This document shows positions 48,519 through 56,035 of a stretch of DNA of 64,000 nt, in pieces. The stretch is from Candidatus Zipacnadia bacterium (GTDB lineage Bacteria > Armatimonadota > Zipacnadia > Zipacnadales > UBA5352), in assembly GCA_029821735.1 (NCBI GenBank), contig JALGSU010000011.1:89660-153659 (forward strand), written 5' to 3'. The notes under the pieces are model-generated. The model was not told where the DNA came from and did no database searches. It worked only from the letters and a program-made list of their open reading frames with translations. The position numbers were made by a program, and so were the translations under genes. How positions within the stretch are numbered: position 1 is the stretch's first letter; each line of letters begins with the position of its first letter.

Positions 48519-48797
48519 TCACTCCACCCCCTCTTCTTCAAGGCGCTTCGCGAAGAGGTTGCCCAGCAACTGCTCCCACATGCTCTGAGGTACCACTATC
48601 TGTGCAACAGCTCTCGCCGACAACTCATCTGGCAGTTCATCCGCCGACTCATAGGCCCGGTCAAGGAGCCCGGCGTAGAAAGTGATGGTAGCCGACTCCG
48701 TCGTACTCATCACCTGTATGTGGTTCGCGAAAACAGGGATGGGCATGTTCTCGGTGTTGAGCACCATCTTGACCTGCTTGCCCTGCTCTTCTTGCAT
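48519..48797 (-). CDS. DUF3467-like small protein, first gene of the toxin-like operon
   Basis: This 92-residue protein starts at ATG 48797 behind GAGGTG. IPVFANHIQVMSTTESATITF and VPQSMWEQLLGNLFAKRLEEE look like the DUF3467 pattern, a short family with a (Y/F)ANH-V/I-V beta strand and a C-terminal helix that follows a V..P..... motif. The match is by eye and only moderate. It heads a three-gene operon ending in a MazF/PemK-like gene, so an antitoxin or co-regulator role is possible but unproved. Confidence 0.6.
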   Translation of the reverse strand: MQEEQGKQVKMVLNTENMPIPVFANHIQVMSTTESATITFYAGLLDRAYESADELPDELSARAVAQIVVPQSMWEQLLGNLFAKRLEEEGVE

Positions 48798-48847
48798 GAA
48801 TCACACCTCGGGGCGATGGAGCGCCTGTCGCTCTTGCGGCTAAGATC

Positions 48848-48876
48848 ATGTTACCCAGCGATTGCCGGATTGTCAA
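48848..48876 (-). promoter_or_regulatory. Promoter for the toxin-like operon
   Basis: On the minus strand this reads TTGACA, 17 bases, TAACAT. The -35 is perfect and the -10 matches four of six. The expected start lies about 44 bases before the DUF3467-like ATG. Confidence 0.55.
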
Positions 48877-48953
48877 GTGGACCACACGCAGATGGAATCA
48901 GCCGCGAGTTGAGACCGTCGTAGGTTGCGACGGAACTTTACCGGCCAATACTA

Positions 48954-48983
48954 TTGACAGTAAAGTAGTTAACCAGTAAACTA
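48954..48983 (+). promoter_or_regulatory. Promoter with overlapping MarR-type operator
   Basis: TTGACA at 48954, 17 bases, then TAAACT at 48977 forms a promoter for the MarR gene. An inverted repeat TAGTT-N8-AACTA (48966-48983) covers the spacer and -10. Its position fits repression by the dimeric MarR-like protein encoded next. Confidence 0.62.
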
Positions 48984-49007
48984 ACTCGCCGAGAGGAGGC
49001 CGGACGG

Positions 49008-49469
49008 ATGACGGGACGCATGAGTCGCACCTCACAACTTTGGCACGACCTGATGCACACACAGGGGAAGATCCGGCGCGCCACCCGTCGGCTTCTGGGT
49101 CCACTGGGTGTGAAAGGTCCCAGTGTGCCAGCGATGCGCCTGATCGGTCAAGCCGGGGATGAAGGCCTGCGACTGACGGATCTGGCCGAGGGCATGATGG
49201 TGTCGCCTGCGCACATCACGCGTCTGATTGACCGTCTTGAGGCAGACGGGTTCGTGGAGCGGCGGCCCGACCCGGATGATCGAAGGGCTCTGCGGGTGGT
49301 GCTCACCAAACGCGGAGCAGAGGTCGAGGCCGAGATGCGGCCAATTATGGCGAAGTTCTCGGACGAACTGCTCTCGGCACTCACCAAGACCGAACAGTCG
49401 CAGCTTCAGGACTACCTGTCACGCCTGGCAGATCGGGCGGACGAGCTGCATGATGCGGATGATGACTGA
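49008..49469 (+). CDS. MarR-family transcriptional regulator
   Basis: This 153-residue protein starts at ATG 49008 behind GAGAGGAGG. It has a winged helix-turn-helix with LRLTDLAEGMMVSPAHITRLIDRLEADGFVERRPDPDDRRALRVVLT, the classic MarR recognition helix and wing (the DRR in the wing is a hallmark). Residues before and after form the dimerisation helices. It should bind an inverted repeat, probably the TAGTT-N8-AACTA over its own promoter, and release it when it binds a small lipophilic or phenolic ligand. It precedes the TolC/MacB efflux operon by 116 bases, so that operon is the likely target. Confidence 0.92.
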   Translation: MTGRMSRTSQLWHDLMHTQGKIRRATRRLLGPLGVKGPSVPAMRLIGQAGDEGLRLTDLAEGMMVSPAHITRLIDRLEADGFVERRPDPDDRRALRVVLTKRGAEVEAEMRPIMAKFSDELLSALTKTEQSQLQDYLSRLADRADELHDADDD

Positions 49470-49585
49470 CGGCGACTGACATGACAATTTGCGACGGGAT
49501 GCCTCGCAGCGACGACCGGACGCAACGGTCCCCACACTCTCATCCCCCGCCACGACCGATCACATGCACGTAAGGGTGATGGCGT

Positions 49586-50917
49586 TTGAAGATCATGGCA
49601 AGGACAGCGCTGCCTGCGGTGGCGCTGCTCATAGTGATGACCGCAGCGTGGGCGCAGGACGCCCCGACTGCAGTCGACCCCGGCCCACTGGGTCTGGTAC
49701 AGGCGATGCGACTGGCGCTGGAGCTGCGACCGACGATGGACGCGGCTCAGGCTGGCGTGGACTCTGCCCGCGCCTCGGTCAGCAGGTCGCGCGCGCGCAA
49801 CCTGCCCACCGTTGAGGGATACTGGGACTGGCAAACGAGGCAGAGTCTGGCGCGCCCGGTGAGCGTCGGCGGGGGAACTGTGCAGAGCAGCAGCGGGCGC
49901 AGCGACAGCCGCAGCGCAGGCGTGAGTCTCAGTCTGACGCTGTATGACAGCACCACGCGCGCCTCTATCAACCAGGCGCAGGCGTCCGCGGAGGCGGCCA
50001 CGCACCGGCTGGCGGACACGCAGAACGACCTGGCTCTGGCCGTGGCGCGGCTGTATCTGACGGCGCTGGGGCAAGAGCAGCTCGCGGAGGTCGCCGCGTC
50101 GGCGGTGATGTCCGCCGAGCGGCATCTGGAGCTGGTGGACGCGACGATCGCGGCGCGCGTTGCAGCAGCCGCCGACCGCTACCCGCTTCTGGTGCAACTG
50201 GCGCAGGCAAAGCTGTCAGCCACGTCGGCGGAAAGCGGGTTGGCACAGACGCTGGCCGATCTTCGGGTCACGATGGGCCTGCCGCCCGGACCTCCGCTGA
50301 GGCTCAGCGAACGCTTGCGGCAGATCGACAGCGAGGGCGAGATGGATGAGCTGGTGGAGACGGCACTGCTGAGTCGGCCTGACATGCTGGCGCAGCGGGC
50401 GAGTCTGGTGGCCAGCACCTGGTCGGCTCGGCTGGCGCGCATTAGCGCGGGGTTGAGCTACTCGCTCACCGCCAACGGCGACTGGGGCCGGCACACAGGC
50501 GTGACGGGGGAAACATGGTCGGTCGGCGCGGGCGTCAGCCTGCCGCTTTTCGACCAGGGGGCACGCGCGGACGTGCGCAGCGCAGAGGCCAATCTGCGGA
50601 GCGCCGAGGCACAACTGGCTGAGTTGGAGCTCAGCATCCGGCGCGATGTGGAGCAGCAGTTCCTGTCGCTGGCCGAATCAAGCGAGCGTATCACGGTCGC
50701 CGCCGCAAGCGAAGAGAGCGCGCAGGTGAACCTGCAGGCGGCTGAGGCGCGTTACGGTGAAGGGCTCGCGATCGTCATAGAGGTCACTGACGCCGACCAA
50801 TCACTGCGCGAGTCGCAGGCGAGCCGGGTGCAGGCGTTGTACGACTACAATCTGGCGCACGTGCGATTGCTGAGTGCGATCGGCGCTGATCTGCTCGAAG
50901 CCATGGGGAGCGAATAA
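49586..50917 (+). CDS. TolC-family outer-membrane efflux channel
   Basis: This 443-residue protein starts at TTG 49586 (AGGGTG at a good distance) or ATG 49595; both keep the signal peptide ALPAVALLIVMTAAWAQ. Two long helical repeat regions (LALELRPTMDAAQAGVDSARASVSRSRARNLP and a second after residue 300, VRSAEANLRSAEAQLAELEL) flank beta segments, the TolC pattern. The trimer would form an outer-membrane beta-barrel and periplasmic alpha-tunnel. The stop overlaps the adaptor start (TAATG), so it is co-translated with the HlyD-like adaptor, ABC ATPase and MacB-like permease. The exported substrate is not known. Confidence 0.9.
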   Translation: MKIMARTALPAVALLIVMTAAWAQDAPTAVDPGPLGLVQAMRLALELRPTMDAAQAGVDSARASVSRSRARNLPTVEGYWDWQTRQSLARPVSVGGGTVQSSSGRSDSRSAGVSLSLTLYDSTTRASINQAQASAEAATHRLADTQNDLALAVARLYLTALGQEQLAEVAASAVMSAERHLELVDATIAARVAAAADRYPLLVQLAQAKLSATSAESGLAQTLADLRVTMGLPPGPPLRLSERLRQIDSEGEMDELVETALLSRPDMLAQRASLVASTWSARLARISAGLSYSLTANGDWGRHTGVTGETWSVGAGVSLPLFDQGARADVRSAEANLRSAEAQLAELELSIRRDVEQQFLSLAESSERITVAAASEESAQVNLQAAEARYGEGLAIVIEVTDADQSLRESQASRVQALYDYNLAHVRLLSAIGADLLEAMGSE

Positions 50918-52809
50918 TGAGCAAGAAAGTCATCGTCGGAATCATCATACTGGTGACGGTCGTAGTGGGCGGGTTCTTCCTGCTGCGCGGACGTGGCGGC
51001 GACGTCGAGGAGGAGGAGCCGGAGGAGATGGCGATCAAGGTCGAGCGCGGTTCCCTGGAGGTCACAGTATCGGCCTCAGGCGTGTTGGAGCCGCTGACCA
51101 CAGTTGAGGTCAAGCCGCGAGCGGGTGGCGAGATCACGCGCATCTACGTGGAGCCGGGCGACTATGTGCGTCAGGGCGACATGATCGCGCAGCTCGACCC
51201 CACGCAGGTGGATCTGCAGGTCACCCAGGCCCAGGCCCAGCTCGACTCGGCTCGGGCCAGCGCCGAACAGGCGGCACTGCAGGCAACCAGCCAGGCAGTG
51301 ACGACTGACACGACGCTGGTGCAGGCGCAGGCCGGTGTGGTTTCGGCGAACGCCCGACTGCGCCAGTCTGAAGCGCAATATGAGATGACACGGGTCAGCG
51401 CCGACGCGGACGTCAAGCAGGCGAAAGCCTCGTTGGATTCCGCGCAGGCACGGCTGGCGGAGGCAAAGGCCCAGCATGAGGCCCAGCCAACGCTGTCGAA
51501 TGCGGCCCTCGACCAGGCCAAGGCCGACCTTCGATCCGCAGAGGAAAACCTGGCTGAGTTGCTGGCGGGGGCCCGTCCGCAGGAGGTCATACGAGCGCAG
51601 GCGAGCGTGGACAGCGCTCAGTCACGGGTCGACAACGAGCGCCAGTCGCTGGAACGTCAGCGAGGTCTGCTGGACAAGGGCTTCGTGTCACAGCAGGCAG
51701 TCGACGATGCCGAGCAGGCATACGACAGCGCCCTGGCGACGCTGCGCTCGGCGCAGGCTGATCTGGATATGACGAACGAAGGAGCGCGCTCCGAGGCGAT
51801 AGCGCGAGCGCGAGCTTCGCTGGAGCGCAGCAAGGCTTCGCTGCGCACGGCCGAGGCCAACATGATGAACATCGACCTGCGCGCCCAACAGTTGATTGCG
51901 GCGGAGGCGTCCGTGCGACAGGCGGAGGCGAGCCTGCGCTCGGCAGAGGCCAACCGCGCTCAGGTGCAGGTCCGGGCGCAGGAGCTGGAGTCGTCGCGGG
52001 CATCGGTGCGCGAAGCCGAGGCGAGCCTGGCAAAGGCCGAGAGTGGGACGCTGGAGGTCGCTTCGCGGCAGAAGCAGGTAGAGATCGCCGCGGCTTCGCT
52101 GGCGAGAGCCCGCGCGCAGCTCGAGGACGTGGCGTATGACAGCACCAACACGACCATCGTCGCGCCCCGCGACGGCGTGGTGCTGAGCAAGGCCGTTGAG
52201 GAAGGCACCGTGATCCCCGGCGGCACGTCAGCCAACTCGAACGCCCCGGCCATCGTGACCCTCGCCGACGTCACCCAGATGTACGTGATGGCCAAGATCG
52301 ACGAGTCCGACATCGGTGGGGTCCAGGAGAACATGAAGGTTAGTATCGAGGTGGATGTACTCCCCAACCGCAAGATCCGGGGTAAGGTCGTCAAAGTGTA
52401 TCCCGAGGCGAAGGCCGAGGGCGACGTGGTCTTCTACGAGGTGCGGGTGCAACTGCTGGATATCCCTGAAGAACTGCGGCCTGGGATGACGGCCGACATC
52501 ACAGTTATGATCGCCGACCTCCAAGACGTATTGCTGGTGCCTGACGCGGCCATCACCTACCGGCGCGGCAAGGCGTTCGTGAACATCAAGGAGGGCGACG
52601 AGGCGGTTGAACGCGAGATCGAGGTGGGCCTGAGCGACTGGACCAACACCGAAGCCAAGTCCGGTGTCAAAGAGGGCGAGGAGATCATGACGCCCGCAGC
52701 CGCCGCGGCCATGATGGGCGGCCCGGGCGGGCCAGGGGAACGCGGCAATTCGGGAAGCGACAGGTCGCGGAACGTGTCGCGACAAATGCGCATGATGAGG
52801 CCCCGCTAA
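50917..52809 (+). CDS. HlyD/MacA-type periplasmic adaptor with an extra-long coiled coil
   Basis: This 630-residue protein has one N-terminal membrane helix (VIVGIIILVTVVVGGFFLLRG). A lipoyl-like half-motif follows (VSASGVLEPLTTVEVKPRAGGEITRIYVEPGDYVRQGD). A very long alanine/glutamate/arginine-rich coiled coil spans about residues 95-400. The second lipoyl half (TTIVAPRDGVVLSKAVEEGTVIPGG) and a beta-barrel region come next. A Gly/Pro/Met-rich tail (MMGGPGGPGERG) ends the protein. Most MacA-like adaptors are about 380-420 residues, so the hairpin here is roughly two hundred residues longer. It would bridge the MacB-like transporter and the TolC-like channel. Confidence 0.88.
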   Translation: MSKKVIVGIIILVTVVVGGFFLLRGRGGDVEEEEPEEMAIKVERGSLEVTVSASGVLEPLTTVEVKPRAGGEITRIYVEPGDYVRQGDMIAQLDPTQVDLQVTQAQAQLDSARASAEQAALQATSQAVTTDTTLVQAQAGVVSANARLRQSEAQYEMTRVSADADVKQAKASLDSAQARLAEAKAQHEAQPTLSNAALDQAKADLRSAEENLAELLAGARPQEVIRAQASVDSAQSRVDNERQSLERQRGLLDKGFVSQQAVDDAEQAYDSALATLRSAQADLDMTNEGARSEAIARARASLERSKASLRTAEANMMNIDLRAQQLIAAEASVRQAEASLRSAEANRAQVQVRAQELESSRASVREAEASLAKAESGTLEVASRQKQVEIAAASLARARAQLEDVAYDSTNTTIVAPRDGVVLSKAVEEGTVIPGGTSANSNAPAIVTLADVTQMYVMAKIDESDIGGVQENMKVSIEVDVLPNRKIRGKVVKVYPEAKAEGDVVFYEVRVQLLDIPEELRPGMTADITVMIADLQDVLLVPDAAITYRRGKAFVNIKEGDEAVEREIEVGLSDWTNTEAKSGVKEGEEIMTPAAAAAMMGGPGGPGERGNSGSDRSRNVSRQMRMMRPR

Positions 52810-52831
52810 CGGTAGAAAGGCACGCGCCAAA

Positions 52832-53557
52832 ATGGCTGAAACACTTGTTGACGTAGAAAACCTGTGCAAGATCTACCGCACCGGCTCGGTGGAGTTCGAG
52901 GCGCTGTGCGGTGTGAGCTTCGAGATAACCGAGGGCGAGTTCGTTGCGCTGACGGGGCCGTCAGGGTCGGGCAAGTCGACGCTGATGAACCTGATCGGCT
53001 GCCTGGACTCGGCCACAAGCGGCACCTACCGGCTCAACGGCACGGATGTCTCGCAGCTGACCGAGAACGATCGGGCCGCGATCCGGAACACGCAACTCGG
53101 GTTCGTCTTCCAGACCTTCAACCTGCTGCCACTGGCCAGCGCGGTCGAGAACGTCGAGCTTCCGCTGCTGTATGGTCGTTGGGAGGACCGGCGGGAGCGG
53201 GCGATGGCAGCGCTGGAGCGGGTGGGGCTGGCAGATTGGGCAAGCCACCGACCGACGGAGATGTCGGGCGGGCAGCGCCAGCGAGTGGCTATCGCACGGG
53301 CGCTGGTCACCGGGCCATCGCTGATTATGGCGGACGAGCCCACCGGTAATCTGGACAGCAAGACCGGCCAGCAGATTCTCGAGACGTTCCAGGAACTGCA
53401 CGCGGAAGGGGCAACGCTGATCGTGGTCACTCACGACAGCGTGGTGGCGGCCTACGCCCAGCGCGAACTGCATATGGTGGACGGCCACGTCGTCAGCGAC
53501 GAAGCGCAGACCGACGATCCCGACGATCTGACCCACGGAGAGGGTGGTGGCGAATGA
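52832..53557 (+). CDS. MacB-type ABC transporter ATP-binding protein
   Basis: This 241-residue protein has Walker A GPSGSGKST, signature MSGGQRQRVAIARAL and Walker B SLIMADEPTGNLDSKTGQQI, and the H-loop VTHD. It is of the LolD/MacB ATPase subfamily. It starts 22 bases after the adaptor and ends in an overlap with the permease start (ATGA). In MacB of enteric bacteria ATPase and permease are one chain; here they are separate, as in many Gram-positive and deep-branching groups. It powers the efflux pump. The C-terminal acidic tail (DEAQTDDPDDLTHGEGGGE) is unusual but not diagnostic. Confidence 0.92.
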   Translation: MAETLVDVENLCKIYRTGSVEFEALCGVSFEITEGEFVALTGPSGSGKSTLMNLIGCLDSATSGTYRLNGTDVSQLTENDRAAIRNTQLGFVFQTFNLLPLASAVENVELPLLYGRWEDRRERAMAALERVGLADWASHRPTEMSGGQRQRVAIARALVTGPSLIMADEPTGNLDSKTGQQILETFQELHAEGATLIVVTHDSVVAAYAQRELHMVDGHVVSDEAQTDDPDDLTHGEGGGE

Positions 53558-54756
53558 ACCTGAGGGCGAGCCTGCGAATAGCTGTCACCAGCCTGCTCGC
53601 GAATAAGGGGCGGTCGCTGCTCACCATGCTGGGTGTGATCATCGGTGTGGCTGCGGTCATCATCGTCGTGGCTATCGGCGAGGGGCTCAAGGCCGACACG
53701 CTCAGCCGCATTCAGAGCCTGGGGACAAACATGCTCTACGTGGGGCCCCAGCGCAGCAGCCGCCTCGCGGGTCGCGCTGCGGGCAAGCTCGAACTCGAAC
53801 ACGTGGAGATGATCAGGCAGGAGGGCGAGGGCATCGCGTACGTGGCCCCCGACCTGAACCGGACTGAGCAGATCAAGTACCGCAACCTGACCCACAGCTC
53901 ACGGGTGACGGCGACGACGCCCGAGTACGCAGAGATCCGCAACATGAAGATCGAGGAGGGCCGGTTCATCACAGATGCCGATAACCGCGCGCGCAAGCGC
54001 GTTGCGGTGATCGGCGCCACGTTGGTGGAAGAGCTCTTCTACGGTCGGCCGCAGATTGGCGCCACGATCAAGGTCAAGGGAATAAGCTTCGAAGTCGTAG
54101 GGATCCTGGAGTCCAAGGGCAGCGGCGGCTTCTTCAATCAGGATGATACCGTGGTCATCCCGTTTTTCACGGGCCAAGGGCGCTTGTGGGGCGGCGATGC
54201 GCTCAGCGCCATTCAGGTTTCAGCGGCATCTGCCGATGAAAGCGAAGTTGCCAAGGAGTCGCTGACCTCCATCCTGCGCCGGGAACACCACCTGCGCGAA
54301 GGCGATGAGGACGACTTCCGCATCCGCGACCAGACCGAGTTCCTCACGACGATGAACGAGACCGCGGACATGATGACCAAGTTCCTGGGCGGCATCGCGT
54401 TCGTCTCGCTGCTGGTCGGTGGCGTGGGTATCATGAACATCATGCTGGTATCGGTCACTGAGCGCACGCGCGAGATCGGTACGCGCAAAGCCGTGGGCGC
54501 AAGGCCGCGCGACATCATGACCCAGTTCCTCATCGAGTCAGTGATGCTCAGCGTGCTCGGGGGTATCATCGGGGCCGCGATCGGCATCACCACCGCAGAC
54601 GCGGTCGGTTCGGCGCTGGGGTGGAGTACGAGCGTGTCGGTGTCGGCGATCCTGCTTGCGTTTGGCTTCTCAGCGGCCGTCGGCATCTTCTTCGGGCTAT
54701 ATCCAGCGGGCAAGGCCTCGAAGCTGGACCCGATCGACGCGCTGCGATACGAGTAG
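53554..54756 (+). CDS. MacB-like FtsX-domain ABC permease
   Basis: This 400-residue protein has an N-terminal helix followed by a large periplasmic domain (MacB_PCD, about residues 40-270; TLSRIQSLGTNMLYVGPQ, KRVAVIGATLVEELF). The C-terminal FtsX bundle has ISLLVGGVGIMNIMLVSVTERTREIGTRKAVGARPRDIMTQFL. The latter is a strongly conserved MacB sequence. The protein would couple ATP hydrolysis by the preceding ATPase to movement of the adaptor and TolC-like channel. The operon seems complete: channel, adaptor, ATPase and permease. Confidence 0.92.
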   Translation: MNLRASLRIAVTSLLANKGRSLLTMLGVIIGVAAVIIVVAIGEGLKADTLSRIQSLGTNMLYVGPQRSSRLAGRAAGKLELEHVEMIRQEGEGIAYVAPDLNRTEQIKYRNLTHSSRVTATTPEYAEIRNMKIEEGRFITDADNRARKRVAVIGATLVEELFYGRPQIGATIKVKGISFEVVGILESKGSGGFFNQDDTVVIPFFTGQGRLWGGDALSAIQVSAASADESEVAKESLTSILRREHHLREGDEDDFRIRDQTEFLTTMNETADMMTKFLGGIAFVSLLVGGVGIMNIMLVSVTERTREIGTRKAVGARPRDIMTQFLIESVMLSVLGGIIGAAIGITTADAVGSALGWSTSVSVSAILLAFGFSAAVGIFFGLYPAGKASKLDPIDALRYE

Positions 54757-54780
54757 AGGCATCGACGTGTGAAGAACATC

Positions 54781-54809
54781 AGGGGTCGCGCGATGAGCGC
54801 GGCCCCTTT
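54781..54809 (+). terminator. Rho-independent terminator after the efflux operon
   Basis: AGGGGTCGCGC pairs with GCGCGGCCCCT (one G-T wobble) around the loop GATGA, followed by a short TT run. It ends the MarR-MacB unit 25 bases after the permease stop. Confidence 0.65.
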
Positions 54810-54886
54810 CCGTGTACGCAGGGGAAGGCATGCCCGTGGGGGAAGTGGCCGGGCGCGAACAAGACCGTCGCGCCACAGGGGCCACC

Positions 54887-56035
54887 ATGAAGTTCAATGA
54901 GGTCAAGTACCAGGACGCAGCCACGAAAGCATATCTCGGCAGCCCGAGTATCGTGCGCACCCCGACGGGCGATCTCCTCGTTACCCATGACTACTTCGGG
55001 CCAGGCTGCCCGCGCAACCACGAGGACGAGGAGCACCTCACCAGCGTCTACCGCTCGTCGGATGAGGGCGCGACGTGGACCAATGTCACCCACATCGCCG
55101 GCGCGTTCTGGAGCAACCTATTCGTGCACGACGGGGCGATCTACCTGCTGGGTACCTCGCAGCAGTACGGCGCGGTGGTGATCCGCCGCAGCGAGGACAA
55201 TGGGAACTCGTGGACGCACCCGAGGGATGCAGACTCGGGCCTGCTCTTCGCCAGCGGGCCGCGTCGCGAGCCGCCGAATTTCCACTGCGCGCCTATGCCC
55301 ATCGCCATCAAGGACGGGCGCATCTACCGCGCCTTCGAGGACATGCAGGGGACCGGCTGGGGCGTGGACTTCAACTCGACGGTGGTCTCTGCCGACGCTG
55401 ACTCGGACCTGCTGCACGCGGACTCGTGGACGATGAGCAACCGCATCGCCTTCGACCGGGCGTGGGCGCCGGACGAGTGGGGGGAGCTGGCGGGGCCCGG
55501 CTGGCTGGAGGGGAACGTGATCGAGACGCCAGCAGGCGAGTTGGTCAACATCCTGCGCTTCCACTCCGACCCGCTGGCCGACAAGGCCGCCGTGGTGCGC
55601 ATCCACGACGAGGGACGGCGTATCAGCTTCGACCCCACGGAGGGCTTCATCGACCTGCCCGGCGGCATGACCAAGTTCACCATCCGGCGCGAACCTGAGA
55701 CCGGCCTGTATCTGACCATCAGCAACAACAACACCGACCCGTCGCGCCCCGGCCAACGCAATGTGCTGTGCCTGAACGCCTCCGAAGACCTGTGGCACTG
55801 GCGGCGCGTGGCGACGCTTATCGAGGACGATCTGCCGCTCGCGTGGGAGGACTCGATGCGGCTGACCGGCTTTCAGTACGTCGACTGGCAGTTCGATGGG
55901 GACGCAATCATCTACCTGGTACGCACGGCGTATGATGGCTCGCACAACTTCCATGACGCGAACCGCGTGACTTTCCATCGCATCGACCATTTCCGGAAAC
56001 TCCTGCAGGGGGATGACCATGGATCGGCCCCGTAA
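54887..56035 (+). CDS. BNR/Asp-box (sialidase-fold) propeller protein
   Basis: The start is ATG 54887 (MKFNEVKYQD) behind AGGGG; the track's longer N-terminus lacks a site. The 382-residue protein has Asp-box-like SSDEGATWTN and SEDNGNSWTH repeats and other beta-propeller signatures (GAIYLLGTS, LCLNASEDLWHWRRV). This is the BNR/sialidase six-bladed fold. No clear catalytic Arg triad or signal peptide is evident to me, so it may be a cytoplasmic exo-glycosidase or a binding protein. It overlaps the next gene by about 17 bases. The group of three proteins here (54887-59253) probably acts on a glycan. Confidence 0.7.
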   Translation: MKFNEVKYQDAATKAYLGSPSIVRTPTGDLLVTHDYFGPGCPRNHEDEEHLTSVYRSSDEGATWTNVTHIAGAFWSNLFVHDGAIYLLGTSQQYGAVVIRRSEDNGNSWTHPRDADSGLLFASGPRREPPNFHCAPMPIAIKDGRIYRAFEDMQGTGWGVDFNSTVVSADADSDLLHADSWTMSNRIAFDRAWAPDEWGELAGPGWLEGNVIETPAGELVNILRFHSDPLADKAAVVRIHDEGRRISFDPTEGFIDLPGGMTKFTIRREPETGLYLTISNNNTDPSRPGQRNVLCLNASEDLWHWRRVATLIEDDLPLAWEDSMRLTGFQYVDWQFDGDAIIYLVRTAYDGSHNFHDANRVTFHRIDHFRKLLQGDDHGSAP

